DNA of 64,000 nucleotides. It comes from Pseudomonas prosekii (GTDB lineage: Bacteria; Pseudomonadota; Gammaproteobacteria; Pseudomonadales; Pseudomonadaceae). The stretch spans positions 5,837,501 through 5,901,500 of the forward strand of contig NZ_LT629762.1 of the NCBI RefSeq assembly GCF_900105155.1, written 5' to 3'. Shown here in pieces: positions 46,411 to 53,404 of this stretch. The translations under genes and the position numbers were made by a program. Under the pieces are notes generated by a model that was not told the DNA's origin, did not search any database, and saw only the letters and a program-made list of their open reading frames with translations. Positions within the stretch are counted from its first letter, which is position 1, and every line of letters starts with the position of its first letter.

Positions 46411-46432
46411 GACGATCTCGCCAGGGATCGTC
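46411..46432 (+). promoter_or_regulatory. stem-loop in aprA leader
   Basis: GACGATC-N8-GATCGTC forms a 7-bp stem 47 bases before the aprA ATG. A GGGA lies at the loop edge. It may shape access to the ribosome binding site. Confidence 0.35.
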
Positions 46433-46462
46433 GTTATCTGTCTAAAACTGTTCAACTGCTTA

Positions 46463-46472
46463 ACAAGGAAGT
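46463..46472 (+). promoter_or_regulatory. Rsm/Csr binding site over aprA RBS
   Basis: ACAAGGAAGT is a full match to the RsmE/RsmA/CsrA consensus ACANGGANGU and covers the Shine-Dalgarno of aprA (AAGGAAG, 6-8 bases before ATG). Translational control of aprA by Gac/Rsm is known in P. fluorescens-type strains, so repression by Rsm proteins is likely here. Confidence 0.65.
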
Positions 46473-46478
46473 GTGTTT

Positions 46479-47915
46479 ATGTCGAAAGTAAAAGACACCG
46501 CTGTTGACTCACTAAGCGCATTGGCAGCAACCAGCGCGGCGTGGAACCAGATCAACAGCTTTGCCCATCAGTACGATCGTGGCGGTAACCTCACGGTCAA
46601 TGGCAAACCCTCGTTCTCCGTAGATCGTGCAGCAACCGAGCTGCTGCGTGACGGCGCGGCTTATCGCGACGCCGACAGCAATGGCAAGATCGATCTGACC
46701 TACACGTTCCTGAAATCGGCGTCCTCGTCGGTCATGAACAAGCACGGGATTTCCGGGTTTAGCGAGTTCAGTGCTTTGCAGAAAGCCCAAGCCGTACTCG
46801 CCATGCAATCCTGGGCTGATGTGGCAAAAGTCACCTTCACCGAGCAAGCCTCGGGCGGCGACGGTCACATGACCTTCGGTAACTACAGCGGCGGACAGGA
46901 CGGCGCGGCAGCCTTCGCTTACCTGCCTGGCACTGGCGCGGGTTATGACGGTACTTCGTGGTACCTGACTGGCAGCGGCTACGACGTCAACAAGACGCCT
47001 GGCCTGAACAACTACGGGCGCCAGACCCTGACCCACGAAATCGGTCACACCCTGGGCCTGGCTCACCCCGGCGACTACAACGCCGGCGAAGGCAACCCGA
47101 GCTACAAAGACGCGTCCTACGGCCAAGACACTCGCGGTTACAGCGTCATGAGCTACTGGAGTGAAAGCAATACCAGCCAGAACTTCAGCAAGGGTGGCGT
47201 CGAAGCGTATTCGTCCGGCCCGCTGATGGACGACATTGCCGCGATCCAGAAACTCTACGGCGCCAACACCTCGACCCGTACCGGTGACACCACTTACGGC
47301 TTCAACTCCAACGCCGGTCGCGATTTCCTCAGCGCGTCTTCGTCGTCGGACAAAGTAGTGTTCTCGGTGTGGGATGCGGGCGGCAAGGATACTCTGGATT
47401 TCTCCGGTTTTACCCAAAACCAGAAGATCAACCTCAATGAAACCTCGTTCTCCGACGTTGGCGGCATGGTTGGCAACATCTCCATTGCCAAAGGCGTGAC
47501 GATCGAGAACGCGATTGGCGGTTCGGGCAACGATCTGCTGATCGGCAACACCGTCGCCAACGAGCTGAAGGGCGGTGCCGGCAACGACATCATCTACGGC
47601 GCTGGCGGCGCGGACAAACTGTGGGGCGGTGCCGGTTCGGACACCTTTGTGTTCGCTGCCAGCTCTGATTCCAAGCCAGGTGCAGTCGATCAAATCCTCG
47701 ATTTTGTCAGCGGCCTGGACAAGATTGACCTGACCGGCATCACCAAAGGCGCAGGCCTGCACTTCGTGAATTCGTTCACTGGTGCAGTGGGCGATGCAGT
47801 GTTGACCTCTTCGGGTGGCAACAGCCAACTGTCGGTGGATTTCTCCGGGCACGGCGTGGCTGACTTCCTCGTCAGCACCGTTGGCCAGGCAGTGACCACG
47901 GACATCGTGGCCTGA
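46479..47915 (+). CDS. aprA: serralysin-type alkaline metalloprotease AprA
   Basis: A 478-residue secreted zinc protease (called AprX or PrtA in some strains). The zinc site HEIGHTLGLAH is at 186-196 and the Met-turn SVMSYW at 222-227. RTX calcium-binding repeats (GGSGNDLLIG, GGAGNDIIYGAGGADKLWGG) occupy about 345-385. There is no N-terminal signal peptide; the C-terminus (VTTDIVA) is a type I secretion signal. AprDEF, encoded next, is the exporter, and Inh is the inhibitor. Expression is probably under Gac/Rsm control through the site over its RBS. Confidence 0.97.
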   Translation: MSKVKDTAVDSLSALAATSAAWNQINSFAHQYDRGGNLTVNGKPSFSVDRAATELLRDGAAYRDADSNGKIDLTYTFLKSASSSVMNKHGISGFSEFSALQKAQAVLAMQSWADVAKVTFTEQASGGDGHMTFGNYSGGQDGAAAFAYLPGTGAGYDGTSWYLTGSGYDVNKTPGLNNYGRQTLTHEIGHTLGLAHPGDYNAGEGNPSYKDASYGQDTRGYSVMSYWSESNTSQNFSKGGVEAYSSGPLMDDIAAIQKLYGANTSTRTGDTTYGFNSNAGRDFLSASSSSDKVVFSVWDAGGKDTLDFSGFTQNQKINLNETSFSDVGGMVGNISIAKGVTIENAIGGSGNDLLIGNTVANELKGGAGNDIIYGAGGADKLWGGAGSDTFVFAASSDSKPGAVDQILDFVSGLDKIDLTGITKGAGLHFVNSFTGAVGDAVLTSSGGNSQLSVDFSGHGVADFLVSTVGQAVTTDIVA

Positions 47916-47929
47916 TCCGACGCAACAAG

Positions 47930-47956
47930 GAGCGCGGCGCGATCGGCGCCGTGCTC
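47930..47956 (+). terminator. hairpin between aprA and inh
   Basis: GAGCGCGGCGC and GGCGCCGTGCTC pair around GATC, 15 bases after the aprA stop. Without a strong T-run, it probably attenuates rather than ends transcription, leaving aprA in excess of the secretion genes. Confidence 0.5.
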
Positions 47957-48012
47957 TGTCCTTGCATCAATGCCCGCTGTCAGTAAGGCTACCCGCTGGA
48001 GTAAAACGTCCT

Positions 48013-48435
48013 ATGACCCGTAACGCCTTTACCTGCAAAGCGACGGCGTGGCTCTTGGCGACGCTCATGATTTTTTTTGGAGAAGTAGCCATGGCAAGCA
48101 GCCTCAGATTAGCGGATCCCTCGGAGCTGGCCGGCAAGTGGCAGGCGACCCTGAATGCCGCGCAAGACACGGCAGAGTCCCAGGCCCTGCAGGACAAACC
48201 GTCGAATGTTTGCGTCATCGATTTTCAGCAAGAGCAGACCTTGGGCGACGGCGCCGATTGTCTCAGCGCCTGGCTGCAAGAGACGGCGATCGGCTGGTTC
48301 ACCGAACCGGACGGCATCTCGATCACCGGCAAGGAAGGTTCCAGAATTGTGTTTTTCAGCCGTGAGCGCGAAGGGCGTTACACCAGCACTTTGAAGTCCG
48401 GGCTGATTATTACCCTGGTGCGCGCCGCGCACTAA
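48013..48435 (+). CDS. inh: alkaline protease inhibitor
   Basis: A 140-residue periplasmic inhibitor of the I38 (Inh/AprI) family. The signal peptide spans about residues 1-31 and ends VAMA; the mature start SSLRLADPSELAGKW fits the family, whose N-terminal residues insert in the protease active site. Two Cys (NVCVIDF and GADCLSAW) match the conserved disulfide. It protects the cell from AprA that escapes into the periplasm. It lies in the conserved place between aprA and aprD. Confidence 0.93.
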   Translation: MTRNAFTCKATAWLLATLMIFFGEVAMASSLRLADPSELAGKWQATLNAAQDTAESQALQDKPSNVCVIDFQQEQTLGDGADCLSAWLQETAIGWFTEPDGISITGKEGSRIVFFSREREGRYTSTLKSGLIITLVRAAH

Positions 48436-48454
48436 TGACGCATGTAAATACGGC

Positions 48455-48478
48455 AGTTGCCTCTATAAGCAGGCAACT
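48455..48478 (+). terminator. hairpin between inh and aprD
   Basis: AGTTGCCT and AGGCAACT form an 8-bp stem around an 8-base loop, 20 bases after inh. The following CCCGTTTG is not a strong T-tract, so partial read-through into aprD is likely. Confidence 0.45.
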
Positions 48479-48605
48479 CCCGTTTGCGCAAAGAAAGTTG
48501 TTATTCATTTGTAAGCGTTATCCGACAGAACATGCTGTGGCCCAAGTGCGGGCAGTTAAACAACCCTCGTCAAAGAATGACGAGTAATAACATCAGGGAA
48601 AATCA

Positions 48606-50408
48606 ATGAAGATGGCGAATGCCTCAGCGACCGCACCCTTATTCAAGGCATTGGGCGATTACAAGAGCATCTTGATCAGCGTTGGCTGTTTTACCGCATT
48701 GATCAATGTGCTGATGCTGGTCCCGTCGATATACATGTTGCAGGTCTACGACCGGGTGCTCTCGTCGCAGAACGAAACCACCCTGGCGATGCTGTCGCTG
48801 ATGGTCGTCGGCTTCTTCGCCTTCATCGGTTTGCTGGAAATCGTCCGCAGCTTCATCGTCATCCGCATCGGCAGCCAACTGGAACGACGCTTCAACCTGC
48901 GGGTTTATCAAGCCGCGTTCGAGCGCAACCTGTTCAAGGGCGAGGGCAACGCCGGGCAATCGTTGGGCGACCTGACCCACATTCGCCAATTTGTCACCGG
49001 CCCGGCGCTGTTTGCTTTCTTCGATGCGCCGTGGTTTCCGGTGTACCTCTTCGTGATTTTCCTGTTCAACGTCTGGCTCGGCGTGCTCGCCACGGCCGGC
49101 GCCGTGCTGCTGATCGGCCTGGCGTGCCTCAACGAGGCCATGACCAAAAAGCCGTTGAGCGAGGCGTCAGGCTTCTCGCAGAAATCCAGCCAATTGGCCA
49201 CCAGCCACCTGCACAACGCCGAAACCATTCAGGCGATGGGCATGCTCGGGGTCTTGCGCAAGCGCTGGTTTCAGGTGCATTCGCGGTTTCTCGGCTTGCA
49301 GAATCAGGCCAGCGACACCGGCGCGGTCATCAGCTCGCTGAGCAAAACCCTGCGCCTGTGCCTGCAATCACTGGTGCTGGGCCTCGGCGCATTGCTGGTG
49401 ATCAAGGGTGACATGACCGCCGGGATGATGATCGCCGGTTCGATTTTGATGGGCCGCGTGCTCAGCCCGATTGATCAATTGATTGCCGTGTGGAAGCAGT
49501 GGAGCGGCGCCAAACTCGCCTACCGCCGCCTCGATTCGCTGCTGCAAGCGTACCCGCCGAGCGACGAAGCCATGGCGCTGCCGGCACCGAAAGGCCAGAT
49601 CACGTTCGAACAAGTCAGCGCCGGCCCGCCGGGGCAGCGCAACGCGACGCTGCACCTGGTCAGTTTCAGCCTCGGCGCCGGGGAAGTGCTCGGCGTGCTC
49701 GGCGCCTCCGGTTCCGGCAAATCGACGCTGGCCCGGGTGCTGGTCGGCGTCTGGCCCACCCTCGGCGGCACGGTGCGACTCGACGGCGCCGACATCCATC
49801 GCTGGAACCGCGACGACCTCGGCCCCTACATCGGTTACCTGCCGCAAGACATCGAGCTGTTCAGCGGCAGCATCGCCGAAAACATCGCGCGTTTTCGCGA
49901 AGCCGATCCGCAGCAAGTGGTCGAGGCCGCACAACACGCCGGTGTCCACGAATTGATCCTGCGCATGCCGCAAGGCTACGACACGGTTCTGGGCGAGGAC
50001 GGCAGCGGTTTGTCCGGCGGCCAGAAACAGCGTGTAGCACTGGCCCGCGCGTTATACGGCAAGCCGAGCCTGGTGGTGTTGGATGAACCCAATTCCAACC
50101 TCGACACCGTTGGCGAAGCGGCGTTGGCCAGCGCCATCGCGCACATGAAAGCCAATGGCACCAGCGTAATTCTGGTGACTCATCGTTCTTCGGCGCTGGC
50201 CCAGGCCGACAAATTGCTGGTACTCAGCGACGGCCGTTTGCAAGCGTTCGGACCGAGTCAGGAAGTGCTCAAAGCGCTTTCCGGCAATCAGCCGGGCAAT
50301 CAATCCGCCAATCAGCCTGCCAATCAGGAGCAGAAACCCCAACAGGCACCCGGCGGGCTCAGCATGAGTCGGCAGTATCAGCCCTCGACAAGGAATTCGG
50401 GTGTATGA
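48606..50408 (+). CDS. aprD: type I secretion ABC transporter AprD
   Basis: A 600-residue inner-membrane ABC exporter (PrtD/HlyB family without a peptidase domain). Six membrane helices lie in about 25-310. The ATPase has Walker A GASGSGKST (about 365), signature LSGGQKQRVALARAL and Walker B LVVLDEPNSNLD. The C-terminal tail carries an unusual Asn-Gln repeat (GNQPGNQSANQPANQ, about 560-575). It overlaps aprE by 4 bases. It powers export of AprA and, as in related strains, the downstream lipases. Confidence 0.96.
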   Translation: MKMANASATAPLFKALGDYKSILISVGCFTALINVLMLVPSIYMLQVYDRVLSSQNETTLAMLSLMVVGFFAFIGLLEIVRSFIVIRIGSQLERRFNLRVYQAAFERNLFKGEGNAGQSLGDLTHIRQFVTGPALFAFFDAPWFPVYLFVIFLFNVWLGVLATAGAVLLIGLACLNEAMTKKPLSEASGFSQKSSQLATSHLHNAETIQAMGMLGVLRKRWFQVHSRFLGLQNQASDTGAVISSLSKTLRLCLQSLVLGLGALLVIKGDMTAGMMIAGSILMGRVLSPIDQLIAVWKQWSGAKLAYRRLDSLLQAYPPSDEAMALPAPKGQITFEQVSAGPPGQRNATLHLVSFSLGAGEVLGVLGASGSGKSTLARVLVGVWPTLGGTVRLDGADIHRWNRDDLGPYIGYLPQDIELFSGSIAENIARFREADPQQVVEAAQHAGVHELILRMPQGYDTVLGEDGSGLSGGQKQRVALARALYGKPSLVVLDEPNSNLDTVGEAALASAIAHMKANGTSVILVTHRSSALAQADKLLVLSDGRLQAFGPSQEVLKALSGNQPGNQSANQPANQEQKPQQAPGGLSMSRQYQPSTRNSGV

Positions 50409-51754
50409 CCAGCACACGCATGAACGCTGCAAACGAAGCCAGCATGGAACACGATTACATCGCCGAACGCCCTGAACGCGACGCCAGATTTTTTGCGCGA
50501 ATGGGCTGGATTCTGGCCATCGTCGGCGCCGGCAGCTTCTTCACCTGGGCCAGCCTCGCGCCGCTCGATCAAGGGATTCCGGTGCAAGGCACGGTCGTGG
50601 TATCGGGCAAACGCAAAGCCGTGCAGTCAATCGGCAACGGCGTGGTCAGCCGAATTCTGGTGCGCGAAGGGCAAGTGGTGAAGCAGGGCCAGCCGCTGTT
50701 CCAACTCGACCAGACCCAAGCCGCCGCCGATGTCGATTCGTTGCAGGCGCAGTACCGCATGGCGTGGGCCAGCGTCGCGCGTTGGGAGAGCGAACGCGAC
50801 AACCTCAAGCAAGTGACTTTCCCCGCCGAACTGAGCAAGGACGCCGACCCGCGTCTGGCGCTGGTGCTTGAAGGTCAACGCCAGTTGTTCAGCAGTCGCC
50901 GCGAAGCGTTTGCCCGTGAGCAGGGCGGTTTGCGCGCAAACATTGAAGGCGCCAACGCGCAACTGGCCGGCATGCGCCGCGCGCGCACCGACCTCAACGC
51001 CCAGGTCAGCTCGCTGCAACAGCAACTGAGCAACCTGCAACCGCTGGCCGACAACGGCTACATCCCGCGCAATCGGCTGATGGAATATCAGCGGCAGTTG
51101 TCGCAAGTCCAGCAGCAATTGGCCGAGAACAGCGGCGAAAGCGGTCGGGTGGAGCAGGGCATTCTCGAAGCGAAACTCAAGCTGCAACAGCACATCGAGG
51201 AATACCAGAAAGAAGTCCGCACGCAACTGGGCGACGCGCAACTGAAAAGCGTCACGCTCAAGGAGCAACTGACCTCCGCCGGTTTCGATTTGCAGCACCG
51301 CGAAATCATCGCAACGGCTGACGGCATCGCGGTCAATCTGGGGGTTCACACCGAAGGCGCGGTGGTCCGTCAGGGCGAAACTCTGCTGGAAATCGTCCCG
51401 CAAGGCACCACGCTGGAAGTCGAAGGGCACTTGCCGATCAACCTGATCGACAAGGTCGGCACGCACTTGCCGGTGGACATTCTGTTCACCGCGTTCAACC
51501 AGAGCAGCACCCCGCGCGTGCCCGGCGAAGTCAGCCTGATTTCCGCCGACCAGATGATCGACGAAAAAACCGGCGCGCCGTATTACGTGTTGCGCAGCAG
51601 CGTCAGTGACCAAGCCATGGAAAAACTCCACGGGCTGGTGATCAAGCCCGGCATGCCCGCGGAGATGTTCGTGCGCACGGGGGAACGTTCACTCCTCAAC
51701 TATTTGTTCAAACCGCTGCTCGACCGGGCAGGCTCCGCGTTGACCGAGGAATAA
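50405..51754 (+). CDS. aprE: type I secretion membrane-fusion protein AprE
   Basis: A 449-residue HlyD/PrtE-family adaptor. One N-terminal membrane helix (about 34-55, MGWILAIVGAGSFFTWASLA) is followed by a lipoyl half (VSRILVREGQVVKQGQPLFQ), a long coiled-coil hairpin (about 130-290) and a C-terminal beta domain (EGAVVRQGETLLEIVPQG). It links AprD to AprF across the periplasm. The start overlaps the aprD stop (ATGA). Confidence 0.96.
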   Translation: MTSTRMNAANEASMEHDYIAERPERDARFFARMGWILAIVGAGSFFTWASLAPLDQGIPVQGTVVVSGKRKAVQSIGNGVVSRILVREGQVVKQGQPLFQLDQTQAAADVDSLQAQYRMAWASVARWESERDNLKQVTFPAELSKDADPRLALVLEGQRQLFSSRREAFAREQGGLRANIEGANAQLAGMRRARTDLNAQVSSLQQQLSNLQPLADNGYIPRNRLMEYQRQLSQVQQQLAENSGESGRVEQGILEAKLKLQQHIEEYQKEVRTQLGDAQLKSVTLKEQLTSAGFDLQHREIIATADGIAVNLGVHTEGAVVRQGETLLEIVPQGTTLEVEGHLPINLIDKVGTHLPVDILFTAFNQSSTPRVPGEVSLISADQMIDEKTGAPYYVLRSSVSDQAMEKLHGLVIKPGMPAEMFVRTGERSLLNYLFKPLLDRAGSALTEE

Positions 51755-51760
51755 GGATGT
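51751..51760 (+). promoter_or_regulatory. Rsm-like GGA site over aprF start
   Basis: ATAAGGATGT differs from the Rsm/Csr consensus ACANGGANGU by one base and includes both the Shine-Dalgarno and the aprF ATG. Confidence 0.4.
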
Positions 51761-53121
51761 TCGGTGGTATGAATAAGCTTTCCATGCTCGGGGCAGCCCT
51801 GGCGTTGCTCACGTGCAACAGTGCACTGGCCCTCGGGCCGTTCGAGATTTACGAACAGGCGTTGCGCAATGATCCGGTGTTCCTCGGCGCGATCAAAGAA
51901 CGCGATGCCGGCCTGGAAAACCGCGTTATTGGCCGCGCCGGGCTGCTGCCGCGCATCGGTTACAACTACAACAAGGGTCGCAACTCGTCGAAAGCCACAG
52001 CGCTGAATGAGCGTGGTGAAAACCGCACCGATGACCGCAACTACAGCAGTTACGGCTCGACCCTGACCGTGCAGCAACCGCTGCTCGATTACGAGGCCTA
52101 CGCTTCGTATCGCAAGGGCGTCGCGCAGTCGTTGTTCGCTGATGAAGCGTTTCGCGGCAAGAGCCAGGAGTTGCTGGTGCGCGTCCTCGAGAACTACACC
52201 CAAGCGCTGTTCGCGCAGGATCAGATCGACATCGCCCAGGCAAAAAAGAAGGCGTTCGAGCAGCAGTTCCAGCAGAACGAGCACATGTTCCGTCAGGGCG
52301 AGGGCACGCGTACCGACATCCTTGAAGCCGAGTCGCGTTATGAGTTGGCCACCGCCGAGGAGATCGAGGCGCGCGACGAGCAGGACGCGTCGTTGCGCGA
52401 ATTGGGCGCGCTGATTGGTGTGCCGGCGATCAACATCGGCGACCTCGCGCCGCTGGATCAGAACTTCCAGACCTTCGCGCTGCAACCGGCCAATTACGAC
52501 ACCTGGCACGAGATGGCGGTGGCGAATAACCCGAACCTTGCGTCGCAGCGCCAAGCCGTGGAAGTGGCGCGCTACGAGGTCGAACGCAATCGCGCCGGGC
52601 ACTTGCCGAAAGTCAGCGCCTACGCCTCGGTGCGCCAGAACGAATCGGAAAGCGGCAACACCTACAACCAGCGTTACGACACCAACACCATTGGTATTGA
52701 AGTCAGTGTGCCGCTGTATGCCGGCGGCGGCGTTTCGGCGATGACCCGCCAGGCCAGCCGCACCATGGAGCAGGCCGAATACGAACTCGACGGCAAGACC
52801 CGCGAAACCTTGATCGAACTGCGTCGGCAGTTCAGCGCGTGTCTGTCTGGGGTGAATAAATTGCGCGCTTATCAAAAGGCCCTGACGTCGGCGGAAGCGC
52901 TGGTGGTGTCGACCAAACAAAGCATCCTCGGCGGCGAGCGGGTCAACCTCGATGCGCTGAATGCCGAGCAACAACTGTTCACCACCCGCCGCGATCTGGC
53001 GCAAGCGCGCTACGACTATTTGATGGCCTGGACCAAGTTGCATTACTACGCCGGGACCTTGAGCGAGCAGGACCTGGCGCGGGTGGATGAGGCATTTGGG
53101 CAGGGGCCGCGAGTTCGTTGA
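51757..53121 (+). CDS. aprF: type I secretion outer-membrane channel AprF
   Basis: A 454-residue TolC-family protein. The signal peptide (MLGAALALLTCNSALA) is cleaved near residue 26 before LGPFEIYEQALRNDPVFLGA, a typical TolC opening. Repeated helices LLDYEAYASYRKGVAQ and FRQGEGTRTDILEAESRYEL fit the family. It begins 2 bases after aprE and completes the AprDEF exporter. Confidence 0.95.
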   Translation: MFGGMNKLSMLGAALALLTCNSALALGPFEIYEQALRNDPVFLGAIKERDAGLENRVIGRAGLLPRIGYNYNKGRNSSKATALNERGENRTDDRNYSSYGSTLTVQQPLLDYEAYASYRKGVAQSLFADEAFRGKSQELLVRVLENYTQALFAQDQIDIAQAKKKAFEQQFQQNEHMFRQGEGTRTDILEAESRYELATAEEIEARDEQDASLRELGALIGVPAINIGDLAPLDQNFQTFALQPANYDTWHEMAVANNPNLASQRQAVEVARYEVERNRAGHLPKVSAYASVRQNESESGNTYNQRYDTNTIGIEVSVPLYAGGGVSAMTRQASRTMEQAEYELDGKTRETLIELRRQFSACLSGVNKLRAYQKALTSAEALVVSTKQSILGGERVNLDALNAEQQLFTTRRDLAQARYDYLMAWTKLHYYAGTLSEQDLARVDEAFGQGPRVR

Positions 53122-53204
53122 CGCCACATCAAGTGTGGAGAGAGGGCGTTTGGGCAGAAGGCTGGAGGGCTGAATGACTGAATGAATGAAGGGCTGAAGG
53201 GCTG

Positions 53205-53302
53205 TTGTGGCGAGGGGGCTTGCCCCCGTTGGGTTGCGTAGCGACCCCAGAGGCAGGGACTGCTGCGCAGTCCAACGGGGGCAAGCCCCCTCGCCACAGA
53301 CA
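53205..53302. repeat. REP pair, GTGGCGAGGGGGC class
   Basis: TGTGGCGAGGGGGCTTGCCC and its inverse GGGGGCAAGCCCCCTCGCCA flank an inner GGGTTGCGTAGCGACCC. It is the same class as the pair at 19440. Upstream (53155-53200) is a short GAATGA/GGGCTGAA low-complexity run. The pair lies in the aprF-autotransporter gap. Confidence 0.75.
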
Positions 53303-53404
53303 AGCCCCCGCGCCACAGGTAAGCGTGCAAGCAAAAAATGCGACTCAGTGACTACCCCGAAACAGGGGCTTAAAACTCTAAAAACGCCAAAAAAGCGAGT
53401 CTTC

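Noticed and set aside
46111..46462. Possible gene or small RNA in the leader before aprA
   Set aside because: No open frame with a ribosome binding site and no terminator-like hairpin with T-run was found; it is best read as promoter and 5' untranslated region.
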